Shown here: positions 24,205 through 33,700 of the stretch, piece after piece
Layout: every line of letters starts with the position of its first letter
How positions within the stretch are numbered: the first letter of the stretch is position 1
Assembly: GCA_963682055.1 (NCBI GenBank)
Contig: OY821751.1
Span: 62,001-126,000, forward strand
Origin: Primula veris
Taxonomy: Eukaryota; Streptophyta; Magnoliopsida; Ericales; Primulaceae
Direction of reading: 5' to 3'
Length of the DNA stretch: 64,000 nucleotides
Notes under the pieces: generated by a model
The model's database searches: none
Told to the model about the DNA's origin: nothing
The model's input: the letters and a program-made list of their open reading frames with translations, nothing else
Translations under genes and position numbers: made by a program

Positions 24205-25548
24205 CTAGTCGCGGTGGGAGGTCGCATCATCCTCTTCGTCTTCGTTGTCGTCTTGGGGCCCGGCAAGGTCGGGAAAATAGCCGTGGAATTGCGCCCTTTG
24301 CTCGGCGCTTTCGCGATCTAGTTGGTCGAGCTCCTCTTGTCCCGGTTGCAAGAAACGAAACATCCGACGAGTCATTTGTGCATTCCGATATTGGTTGATG
24401 TATAGATCGTCGTAGAATTGTTCGGTGCGCGGAGGACGGTTGGAAGATCCGACTTGAGCTTTTCCTCGACCTCGAGTGGGACGAGAAGAGGAAGGAATGT
24501 GAGACGGGGGAAGGGACTCGGAGGAAATAGGCACGTCCTCACGAGCGGCTTGCGGTGTGGCCTTAGGGCCGACATACTCTTCCTCTTTGGGGGAAAGAGT
24601 AGTGTAGTCGGGGCCGGACACCCGTTTACCGGACCAAGTAATGGTCTTGGCGGTAGTGTTGAATTTTATTGACATTTGGGCAAGATAGGAGGTGTCCCAA
24701 ATGTGTTTGTCCTTGTTCTTGAACAGGGTTCCACCGGGAACGAGATTGAGGTCCTTTAAGATGGCCGAAATCAAGGCACCGTAAGGTAGCCCATTCTTGG
24801 ATTTTGTTTTTAACGAATCCATCTTAAAGAGAATGAGTGTCGCGAAGTCAAGTCTGACTCGGCGATGGATGCACCCAAGAAGAAAGATGTACTCATTAGT
24901 AACATCCGTGAAGTTGGAGGTATGAGGGAGGACTATGTGAGAGAGGATGTGGTAGGCTAATTTATTTCTAAATAGAAGGCCGTGGGCTTTGTTAGACTGA
25001 TTGTTGTGGGCGGGATGAAATAGCTCATCTTTGAAATCGGTAAAATTAACGATGTTTAGCATTTCGCAAAGTTCGTCACTTTGCTCGTACACCCCCGCAG
25101 CATCGAGGTGTAGAAGATTTCGTAAACGGTCTATACCGTAAACGAAGGGTTGGCCATTAAACGATGAACGCAAGCGGAGTGCGTCATCATGACCCCTATC
25201 AAGAACTAGGTTATGGTAAAATTCATATATATTTTCAATGAAGAAAGGCTCTTTTAGAGTAAGAATTACGTTGAGTTTTTGAAAGTTTAAATCTTGCATG
25301 AGAAGAGGAAAACGTTCAACGAATAAAGGCATATCTATTGTAAAATTAGTCAAGATAGCTCTCTTACCCATTGTAGATGGATAGAGAGGAGGAAGAGAGC
25401 CGGAAGAGGCACCGGGGCCCGATGGTGGAGCGGTGGAGGAGCCGGTTCGTCGACCGCGAGGAACACGGGGGCGGCTCGGGGACGGAGGCACGTAGTCGTC
25501 CTCATGGTCGTCGACGAGGTGTGGTTGAGCTTTCTTGGTGCGAACCAT
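24205..25548 (-). CDS. 447-aa accessory ORF of the MULE, gag-like / 'putative plant transposon protein'
   Basis: This is a single open frame of 447 codons with its own ATG at 25548. Residues 1-60 are basic and Pro/Ser/Arg-rich. The middle (about 60-310) has a fold-like pattern with EPFFIENIYEFYHNL, SFNGQPFVYGIDRLRNLL, KAHGLLFRNKLAYHIL and LPYGALISAIL. The tail is low-complexity (Pro/Ser/Arg then Asp/Glu-rich, ending NEDEEDDATSHRD). The layout 'EFYxNL ... GxxFxxxxDRLRNLL ... LPYGALIS' resembles the plant transposon/Athila-ORF1-like family (Pfam Transposase_32-type), whose function is not established. I see no catalytic motif or zinc knuckle. It is more GC-rich than its surroundings and on the same strand as the transposase. 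Family assignment is moderate; being an intact ORF inside the MULE is certain. Confidence 0.65.
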   Translation of the reverse strand: MVRTKKAQPHLVDDHEDDYVPPSPSRPRVPRGRRTGSSTAPPSGPGASSGSLPPLYPSTMGKRAILTNFTIDMPLFVERFPLLMQDLNFQKLNVILTLKEPFFIENIYEFYHNLVLDRGHDDALRLRSSFNGQPFVYGIDRLRNLLHLDAAGVYEQSDELCEMLNIVNFTDFKDELFHPAHNNQSNKAHGLLFRNKLAYHILSHIVLPHTSNFTDVTNEYIFLLGCIHRRVRLDFATLILFKMDSLKTKSKNGLPYGALISAILKDLNLVPGGTLFKNKDKHIWDTSYLAQMSIKFNTTAKTITWSGKRVSGPDYTTLSPKEEEYVGPKATPQAAREDVPISSESLPPSHIPSSSRPTRGRGKAQVGSSNRPPRTEQFYDDLYINQYRNAQMTRRMFRFLQPGQEELDQLDRESAEQRAQFHGYFPDLAGPQDDNEDEEDDATSHRD

Positions 25549-25799
25549 GGTTGGAATTTTAAAAAAATTAGGGTTTTTGAAAAGTTTGTATTTTGAAAAA
25601 AAAACTTGGTTTCAAGAAACGGAAGCAATCGATTGTTGATTATAAGGATTAATAAGAGAATTGGGTTATATATATGTAGTTATTAGGGATTTTTGATAGA
25701 TTTTGATAGAAAGAGGCGATTTTGGAAGAGAGAGAGGGTGATATATTTGTTAATGAAAATAGAATTAGGGTTTGAAAGAAGTTAAAAGGCTGAAAAACA

Positions 25800-26400
25800 G
25801 AAAAACGATCGGTCGTTTTTGAATTACGATCGGTCGTTTTTGTACAAAATTCTTCCAGTGAGCACACTTAAAAAACGACTGGTCGTTTTTTGCAGCACGA
25901 TCGGTCGTCTGTGTAAAAACGATCGGTCGTTTTTCACTACGATCGGTCGTTTTTGTACAAAATTCTTCCAGTGAGCACACTTAAAAAACGACTGGTCGTT
26001 TTTGCAGAACGATCGGTCGTCTGTGTAAAAACGATCGGTCGTTTTTCACAGAGATCGGTCGTTTTTGTACAAAATTCTTCCAGTGAGCACACTTAAAAAA
26101 CGACTGGTCGTTTTTGCAGAACGATCGGTCGTCTGTGTAAAAACGATCGGTCGTTTTTCACAGAGATCGGTCGTTTTTGTACAAAATTCTTCCAGTGAGC
26201 ACACTTAAAAAACGACTGGTCGTTTTTGCAGAACGATCGGTCGTCTGTGTAAAAACGATCGGTCGTTTTTCACAGAGATCGGTCGTTTTTGTACAAAATT
26301 CTTCCAGTGAGCACAATTAAAAAACGATCGGTCGTTGCAAAATTATGATCGGTCATTTGCACTTTTCGACACTGATTTGGCAAGAAAAATATATAAAAAT
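25800..26400. repeat. Internal array of palindromic 12-mers, 113-bp unit repeated about 4.5 times
   Basis: The tract repeats a unit of about 113 bp; the marker 'tgtacaaaattcttccagtg' is at 25841, 25954, 26066, 26179 and 26290. Each unit carries four or five near-palindromes of the form ACGAYCGGTCGT, often flanked by A and T runs. It lies 3' of the transposase ORF and 5' of the 447-aa ORF. Its right flank ('gacactgattt' then 'aaaaatatataaaa', about 26368-26399) also occurs beside the left-end motif cluster at 23290-23320 in the same orientation, so the array looks like a copy of the subterminal region. Confidence 0.9.
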
Positions 26401-26419
26401 ATAAAAATATATATAAAAT

Positions 26420-26560
26420 CAATCAAATATATATATTTATGTTAATTGCACTTATTTATTTATGTTGTTCATTCTAATTTTTATGTTAATTGCACTTATT
26501 TATTTATGTTGTTCATTCTAATTTTTATGTTAATTGCACTTATTTATTTACTCTCATACT
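26420..26560. repeat. Short tandem repeat of about 47 bp, three copies
   Basis: The block 'tatgttaattgcacttattt' followed by 'atttatgttgttcattctaa' is repeated three times between the palindrome array and the 3' end of the transposase gene. Confidence 0.8.
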
Positions 26561-26703
26561 TAACAAACAGTTTATCTTCTCAAAAAACAGTATGAAAAAA
26601 CACTGAGAATAAATATAGATATTTCATATTAAAAAAGACAATTACAATCAGAAAATTAAAATAGTACAAGATACATATTGTCTCGTTTAACCTACAGCTA
26701 AAA

Positions 26704-29376
26704 TCATAAGCGTCGAGCACGTATTGGATACGGACACTTACGACAATCATGTCCTCGCCCTTGACAACTAGAACATCTCATAAGTGCTCGTCTCTCCGAC
26801 TGATCCATACCATTATGAATACGAGTAGATCTTGGACGACCCCTTTCTCTTAAAAGAGTAACATCCGGAAGAAATAATCTATCACATGAATCCCAATAGT
26901 CTTGATGCCGAAGAGGACAAAATTGCGCCGAGTACGTACCTTCGTATGATTCAAGACTGTAATATTTTACTATGTAAGCTTCCCAATCAAGACGGTTTGC
27001 AGCGCATACGGAAAACACATGTGAACAAGGGATTCCATCACTCTGCCACTTACCGCAATCGCATTGCCAAAGTGAAAAGTCGACAACTTGAGTATTGCCT
27101 CCCCTGGAATTTCTTGAACTTGTACACACGGAATAAACCCCTCTTTCATAATCGAAAGTAACATTGGTATGACCAATGTCCGACCTACGTTTCTCTAAAA
27201 TTTTAAGGATATTGGGACCATATCTTGTGCCGCTGTTTCTCATCCCGATTACTATCTTTTTCCGCTCGCAAAAATAGTGTACCAACTTATAGAAAATAAG
27301 CTGCACAGCAGCAGTGATTGGTAAATTACGAGCAGCTTTTAAAACATTATTGAAAATTTCAGCCATGTTTGTGGTCATGTTACCATGTCGCCTCCCTTTA
27401 TCATGAAAATATGACCATTTTTCCGCAGGCTCTCTTATCAACCATTGATATGCTTGAGGATTCATGACTTTTATTGCTTCCATGATTCTTTTCAATTTTC
27501 TTTCTTGTAATTCCCAAATGGCGTTCTCCGCTAACTTGTGTAAGTCAGGATCTCCTTTGAAAGCTTTCTTAAAATTATCCAAAAAATGATTTGAACAATA
27601 TCGATGAACAAAACCTTGACCACGCCAAACTCCTCTCACTGCACTTAGAATACCAGCATGTCTATCCGAAATTAGACAAATATTCACGCGCTCTTTAATC
27701 ACATGTCGCATAATGTTAGAAAGAAAATAGCTCCACGAAATTGTACTCTCCTCAGCAACAAATGCACAACCAATGGGAAAAACATGATTATCTGCATCCG
27801 ATGCCATGGCCAACAAAATCTTACCTTTATACTTCCCATATAAGTGAGTAGCATCAATAGCGATAACTGGCCTACAATACTGAAATGCATCAATAACGGC
27901 CTTAAATGTGAAGAAAAATCTGTTCAATACCTCACCCACTGGATTTCCTACCACATCGTAAACTGGCGTGGTCTCATAAGAAGCAACGGTACCGGGATTA
28001 TACTTTTGAAACGCTTTCATAAATTTAGGTAAAACCTTATACGAGTCTTCCCAATTACCAAATATCTCTGCGATTGCTTTTTGTTTACCCAAATAAGCTT
28101 TTTTGTATGAAACTGACATTTCAAAGCGGGCATTCACAATCTCTTTAACTAATGAAATCTTCATCATAGGATTAGTTGTGATGGCATTTCGAATGGTTTG
28201 GGCAACAAGATTGGAATCTAACTGTGGATGATCAGTTGTAAGCTCGGCATGAATGCATGTATGAGGACCGTTGTACACCGACACTTCAAAAAATCCATGT
28301 TTCTTTCTTAGTGAAGCTCGTAGTTTCCATTTGCATTGTTGAGTTTCGGCCAGTTTACAACGAATTTCCCAAAATTTTGCCTTCGAACTTTTAGTGCAAA
28401 AATGGATGTTACGTTTGATTGACCAAAGTTTTATTCCCTTTTTCAACATTTCTTTATCCCTAAATAAAAGACCAATAAAAGGATCATTAACTTGAGGATC
28501 CCAAAATCCAGGATACATCATATAATTTCGTCTCTGGTTACTATAATTTTCTTGAGTGTCGAACGGTTCATTAAACAAACTTGACATTGGTTGATGCATA
28601 GGAATTTCATCGGGAATAGTATTATTCGCCAATTGTGACCCACTTGATTGGTCGTTTTCATCCTCATCCATATACAAGCCCATTTCAGATGATAATTCTT
28701 CGTACTCAACTTCTTGTACATTTTCTTCGTCATCGTCAGACTCGTTTTCGCTAATATTGAAGTCCGGATCTTCATCCTCTGGTTCATCCCCAAGTTCTAT
28801 CGACCAACCAATATTATCTGCCAATCGACACACTGCATCCAAATGTGTCAAATCTGGTTCGTTGTTCTCAGAATATACCTCTAGCATTGGCTCTTGTCGA
28901 ATGGGTGTTCTACTTGATGTACCGATTTCATGCATTGGCTCTTGTCGAATGGGTGTTCCACTTGATGTACCGATTTCATTAGTGGAAAGAATATTATAAT
29001 ACAACCCGTAATCTTGATCAGAAGAGTAAACTTGCTCAATTTCAACATATAACTCTATAAACGTTCTTCCATTTTCTTCTATTAACTCAAGCATGGTTTC
29101 CAACGAATCATTATCATCAACAGCCAATCGCATATATTTAAACTCAGTAAGTGTAGTCAGATATGGATAACGACATGTTAAACTCAAACGATTTGAAGTC
29201 GATGATACATCAAGTACCTTAAACAATTTTTCCAAAAATTGGTCGTATGTCGTGTTTCTAGATACCTTAAAAAAAATTTTATAAGAAATATCGTAAGATA
29301 ACCCCTCGCTAGTAGTTTCCATTATCGTACCTCCCCAATAACACATAATAGTAGGATTTTTCATTTCGATAACCAC
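26704..29376 (-). CDS. MULE transposase (MuDR/MURA type), 890 aa
   Basis: This is the transposase of the element, predicted to cut and join its terminal repeats. It is a single uninterrupted ORF. The N-terminus reads CYWGGTI, typical of MULE transposases. There is an acidic linker (about 190-260) that follows a duplicated EIGTSS-TPIRQEPM block. A MuDR-type DNA-binding domain lies at about 300-370 (LLFRDKEMLKKGIKLWSIKR). The MULE DDE domain at about 500-610 shows IDATH (D508) and ISDRH (D571); a downstream Glu in the NMAEIFN region is a candidate third residue. A SWIM zinc finger CDCG...PCSHVFSVC is at about 770-790, and a C-terminal zinc knuckle CSSCQGRGHDCRKC at about 868-881. The start lies about 190 bp inside the right TIR. 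All domains are present, so it may be active; expression is unknown. Confidence 0.95.
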   Translation of the reverse strand: MVIEMKNPTIMCYWGGTIMETTSEGLSYDISYKIFFKVSRNTTYDQFLEKLFKVLDVSSTSNRLSLTCRYPYLTTLTEFKYMRLAVDDNDSLETMLELIEENGRTFIELYVEIEQVYSSDQDYGLYYNILSTNEIGTSSGTPIRQEPMHEIGTSSRTPIRQEPMLEVYSENNEPDLTHLDAVCRLADNIGWSIELGDEPEDEDPDFNISENESDDDEENVQEVEYEELSSEMGLYMDEDENDQSSGSQLANNTIPDEIPMHQPMSSLFNEPFDTQENYSNQRRNYMMYPGFWDPQVNDPFIGLLFRDKEMLKKGIKLWSIKRNIHFCTKSSKAKFWEIRCKLAETQQCKWKLRASLRKKHGFFEVSVYNGPHTCIHAELTTDHPQLDSNLVAQTIRNAITTNPMMKISLVKEIVNARFEMSVSYKKAYLGKQKAIAEIFGNWEDSYKVLPKFMKAFQKYNPGTVASYETTPVYDVVGNPVGEVLNRFFFTFKAVIDAFQYCRPVIAIDATHLYGKYKGKILLAMASDADNHVFPIGCAFVAEESTISWSYFLSNIMRHVIKERVNICLISDRHAGILSAVRGVWRGQGFVHRYCSNHFLDNFKKAFKGDPDLHKLAENAIWELQERKLKRIMEAIKVMNPQAYQWLIREPAEKWSYFHDKGRRHGNMTTNMAEIFNNVLKAARNLPITAAVQLIFYKLVHYFCERKKIVIGMRNSGTRYGPNILKILEKRRSDIGHTNVTFDYERGVYSVCTSSRNSRGGNTQVVDFSLWQCDCGKWQSDGIPCSHVFSVCAANRLDWEAYIVKYYSLESYEGTYSAQFCPLRHQDYWDSCDRLFLPDVTLLRERGRPRSTRIHNGMDQSERRALMRCSSCQGRGHDCRKCPYPIRARRL

Positions 29377-29569
29377 ACGGTAAAATTAACAATTTTACTC
29401 AAATAATACTCCAACAACAACACAAAATATTGAGTTTTTACCTGTTTTGGAAGAGATCTGAGATTTGCCCTAAAATGATCTAAGAGCTCTGCTTTTTTTT
29501 ATTTTTACAGTGGTCTGGGAAATGAGATGAGTACAGTGGTCTGGGGAAATGAGATGAGTTTTTTAAGTA

Positions 29570-29829
29570 CAAGTATTTCTGAAAAACGACCGATCGAATT
29601 GTACATAACGACCGATCGTTTTTGTCTGAAAAACGACCGGTCGTATTTTACAATTCGACCGATCGTTTATTGTCCAAATTGTTCCAGAGAGTTCAATAAT
29701 AAAACGACCGGTCGTTTTAATCATTTCGATCGGTCGTTTTTCGAAAGTAGACCATTTTGGGAATATTTCAGAAAGGTAGCCCATTCTGGGCATTAATTGT
29801 ACCCAGTGGGCCATTTTGGCAAAAAACTC
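29570..29829 (-). repeat. MULE right terminal inverted repeat
   Basis: This repeat is the inverted partner of 22893-23150. It lies just upstream of the transposase ORF (start at 29376), so it should carry the transposase promoter, as in known TIR-MULEs; that role is inferred. Confidence 0.9.
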
Positions 29830-29838
29830 TAGTTTTAT
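29830..29838. repeat. MULE target-site duplication, right copy
   Basis: The sequence is tagttttat, identical to 22884-22892. Confidence 0.95.
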
Positions 29839-30081
29839 GGCCTAAGACATTAAACAAAGTTATAGCAGACAACAACTAATGGTTCCACTGAACCCGAGAT
29901 GAGCAATAATATTGTAATAGGTAGATCACATGGTGTAAAACACGCACACAATATATATTACCTTCTCGAAGTAAATCAATATAACTGAACATGCAAACAT
30001 TGTGAACCAGCTAAATGAACATCTGCGACTGCGAGAATGTCATTGTTTTCATCATTCTCGAACATACAAATATACAAAATT
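29839..30081. other. Spacer between the MULE and the LdpA-like gene
   Basis: A few bases still resemble the satellite relic ('ttttatggcctaagacat'); the remainder is probably 3'UTR and flank of the minus-strand LdpA-like gene. No gene was seen. Confidence 0.4.
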
Positions 30082-32765
30082 TCAGACTCTGTTTTCTTTT
30101 TCGTATGGAACAGAAGAATAAGTACTTGAATCGTAACATTTAACACTGCCAACCAAAGAAAGGGCTTCTGTGAGTGCCATCAGAAGATGGTGGGGATAGT
30201 CCTCAATGCTAACAACTCCATTCTCTGGTTGTATCAAACTCAAAACACGTCCAACTATCTGCAAAATAGTCACATACAAAAATGTGAGCACAGACAATAA
30301 AATGGTGTATCTTCTGTTCAATTGCGGCTATCAAGTCTCAATTTAAAAATATAACTTTTATTGTGGAATCTTGCATTATGATTTATGAGTACCTAGCAAC
30401 TCAAGAGAAACATAACACTAACCTTCCGAGCATATCCACCATAGGCTACTCCACCAATTATTGCATGCTTACCAACTTCCGGTTTGATTTCCGGGCTTGC
30501 TGGAGAACATGAGAAGTTATTAGGACTCAAACGTAATTTCAGAGACAGAGTGAATAAAGCTACAGGTAGATACCCGTGATGGTTCTGGCTTGGAAGAGTC
30601 CTGCCCTTTTGAGCCTCTCAACAGTGTGAGCATTGGTACCACCAGCCAATTGAAGAAAGCCTACCATTCCACCCAAAAGGAGATACAAAAACATATTAAT
30701 AAATAAAGAGGAGATTAAATTTAGGGCTAAAATTAGGGGGCGAATATATAGTCAAATCTTGTCCTAGTTTTACACTTTTACTAACCACGAGGCCGCTGAT
30801 TTTCATAAGCCAGGCGTACAGCAAAAGCAATTGCTTCTTTTGTGGCACCTCGTCCTATGTCTCCGCTCATGGGCCGACCATCCATCTTCGTATGACCATA
30901 CAAAAATATAATCAGAAAACTATGATGGCTCGTGATGAACCAAAAAACTGAACAGATATAATAATAGGATATACTCAGGACACCTGCCATAAATTCAAGC
31001 AACATAGATTCGGTTCCATAATCGAGTACATTGTTCTCATCGTAGATATAGTGTTGTCCCCACAGTAAGGCAAACTCACCTAATAAACACAATAAGAGTT
31101 AAGAGAAAGTCCCAAGAATATGTCCCAAAATTATCTGATGATTAAGTTACGATCTTATACTGACCGCTACAAGCTTTACGTGTCCCACTGAATCTCCTAG
31201 AATACTCCAAAGTTCTTGAAAGAACTCGGTTTGCCTGTCAAAAAAAAATAAAAAATTACACTGTAATCTGTACGAACTTTGCCTCTTTCACCACTTAGGC
31301 TTGTGATAAAATGAATTCCCATAATTTATTAATCCATAAACTACCTTCCACTCGTGTGAATTTCTACAGCATCGACGTCATCTCTTCGAAGAAGCTGAGC
31401 AGTAGCAGAAGCATCTCTTATATACGCCGGTGCTCCTGTCCAAGTAAACTAAGAAGAGTTAGTACGGGGTAATATAGACGGGAAAATACAACATAAATAC
31501 TAGATGGACAAACTTATATTATCATAAGGACAAACTGGTAGGCATCGGCCACAGCCATAACAACGTTCAGTTATTACTCCACCCTGTGCGTAAAAATAGT
31601 CGAAGTGAGAAGAAGACATTCACGATGGAATGTGCGCTGCCAAGTAATAAATCTTTTTTATACCACCTTTAGTGCACCTGGTGTGATTTGGAATGATATT
31701 GCATTAGCAGGGCATACATTCTCACATGGCCTAGAACAGTCCAGTGGACACTCTTCGGGATCAAATTCTGTCAAGATAATCAAGACAACAACGATCATTT
31801 TCTCGTAAATGCAACAACAACAAAAAAACAGCATAAGATCATAGTAGAAGGATGCGTTTTTTTTTGTTCACCAGCTTTACGGAAGTGTATATCTTGTTCA
31901 TCATTAACACTGATCATAACCCAAGGTCTTTGCAGGGCTACAATCTTTGTTGCTGCATCAATACCTTTGTTTACGGCACTCACCACCGATGCATCTGCTG
32001 CACAGTCTATGCAATCAACTGCAACATCCAATAAGAAAAATAACCTCATAGTTGATAAAAACAATCTCTCGCAACGTAAAATCTTCTCGTTTAGATGTTG
32101 CATGACAATTATTGACAAAAGGACACTTGATGTAAATAAAAAAATGAAAAAAACAAATTACAGAGTAGAAAAAGCATAAATGTCAAAAGTTATGGCAGAA
32201 TAAAATATGTACCTCCAGCAAGGGTGTAGACGAGTGAAAGATTCCTGATATCAACAACATCCTACAAAGCAACCAATAATCACACACTAAACAATACAAC
32301 AAATTGTATATATGTATATAGAAAAGAGATAGCTATCAAATGATTGAGACCTGAAAACTGGCCCCACAAATAAGCTTGACCCAGTTACCGTTTTGAAGGG
32401 AATTGTGAGGCGAACAAGTAGTATTATTGTTGTTCTTCCTAACAATAATGTTGTTAACCAACTCCTTCACCTTCTCAACCTGCCACTTCTTCGTGTTATC
32501 ACTTATACTGAGCTCCCCTAACAGATTAATTAAAGTCAGTCATAAATCAAACTTTTACCAAGTTCCATGTAATATTGAAGAAATTCATTGTCTGGAGATA
32601 CAAGTACTTATACATATATATAGAGAGAGAGTGAGATAGATAGATAGATAGATAGATAGATACACACGTGGGGGAAGAAAGAGAGAGTGAACCTGGTGAT
32701 GGTGGTAGAAGTAGTTGTGATTGGGGAGAGAAGGTAGCGGAGGAGCAACTCAGGTACCGTGCCAT
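30082..32765 (-). CDS. LdpA-like plastid 4Fe-4S protein, 13 coding exons
   Basis: This is a predicted chloroplast iron-sulfur protein of 434 aa. Coding exons (minus): 32693-32765, 32351-32517, 32213-32261, 31872-32018, 31667-31767, 31514-31583, 31345-31435, 31165-31234, 30984-31079, 30786-30885, 30574-30660, 30423-30499, 30082-30258; total 1305 nt. The first 25 residues (MARYLSCSSATFSPQSQ...) lack acids and are Ser-rich, like a transit peptide. Two cysteine clusters, CPLDCSRPCENVC (152-164) and CYGCGRCLPVC (187-197), are typical for two [4Fe-4S] clusters. The C-terminal half carries LDGRPMSGDIGRG-like MDGRPMSGDIGRGATK and GGVAYGGYARK, as in the LdpA C-terminal domain. Cyanobacterial LdpA links redox state to the circadian clock; the plant role is not something I can state. 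The call rests on remembered family motifs. Confidence 0.85.
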
Positions 32766-32792
32766 CAATGGAGAATTTACGACTGATCTTGA

Positions 32793-33700
32793 CCTGCCGA
32801 ATAAACACTATAGCAGAGTAATAGGAGTAATTGAAAAAAAGAGTTCATTATGGTTTACTAGCTTAGTGATCTGCATACCTTGCTATAAACTTTCTTAGTT
32901 TACATGTCTTAATTATGAAGAAATAAAGCCCACAAAGCAAATTGAACGAAAAGAAATGACACACTCGTTAAAAGTGTGATACAAGCATATAAAGTTTTTT
33001 TTTTTTTATAAAAATCAATGGTACTTAAAAATTGGAAGTTATTGGGTACAACGAAACACAACCCATAAAGTGAATTGAAAGAAAAAGATAATTTTGTTGT
33101 AAACCAGTTAAAAAGAGACAATTAAACTTATAAAATTCTTGTTTTGTTAAAACTCAGAAAAGGTCAAAAAAGAAAAAACTGAAAGAAAAATGGGTCCGAA
33201 CTCCTACGTAGCAAATTCAAAAAAATAAAGATGTTAATTCACTACAAACATAAAGAATTCATGTTGTATATTAAACCTCAGGGTTTTTTTTTTTTTACAT
33301 TGGAACTGAAAATTGGAAATTGGTCTTAAGAAACATAATTTACGAAGTAAATTCAAAGGGAAACATCACAAATCCACAATGTACCTAAATCAACTACAAA
33401 AAATCCTGCAAACATAAAAAGTGAATATTTTTTTTATATTAAGAGTTACAAATACTGGAACTGCCCACACACAATCAAAATTACAGTAAATACATTTTTT
33501 TACCCTGAACTACACTTGAGTCCTTAAGTTTGTTCAACAAGTGATTTTGGTCCATGAACCATAGATTTTAACAACTACACCCTACTATAGTACATGCATA
33601 TATATATGGATAGAGAGAGAGAGAGAGAGAGAGAAGGGGGTACATACATACCTTGAAGTGAGGAGAGATGTTCTCTGTTTCGTCTTAATTAAATACCTGA
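32793..33700 (-). other. Probable 5'UTR exon and 5'UTR intron of the LdpA-like gene
   Basis: On the minus strand a donor CAAG|GTATGT ends an exon at 33652, and an acceptor CGGCAG|GTC starts the next at 32793, 28 nt before the ATG. This would be a 5'UTR intron at 32794-33651. The putative first exon (about 33653-33700) has no ATG. This is inferred from splice signals only. Confidence 0.5.

Larger units (their letters stand above)
22893..29829 (-). mobile_element. Mutator-like element (TIR-MULE), 6.9 kb, with intact transposase ORF
   Basis: The element is bounded by long terminal inverted repeats: left about 22893-23150, right about 29570-29829. Both open with 'gagttttttgccaaaatgg' read inward and stay near-identical for about 250 bp. 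The identical 9-mer 'tagttttat' lies immediately outside each end (22884-22892 and 29830-29838), the target-site duplication length expected for MULEs. Inside, on the minus strand, are an 890-aa transposase ORF and a 447-aa ORF, separated by an array of palindromic 12-mers. High similarity between the TIRs, a perfect duplication and an uninterrupted transposase ORF suggest recent insertion. Percent identity was not computed. Confidence 0.95.

Noticed and set aside
24418..24672. 84-codon plus-strand ORF inside the MULE
   Set aside because: It is antisense to the 447-aa ORF and owes its length to the GC-rich coding strand.
25800..26400. CRISPR-like array of short repeats
   Set aside because: The repeats are near-palindromes in a 113-bp tandem unit inside a plant transposon. 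Intervening segments repeat too, so there are no unique spacers.
32547..32768. Start of the LdpA-like protein at 32768 (MMARYL)
   Set aside because: The first codon there is TTG; the real ATG is at 32765.
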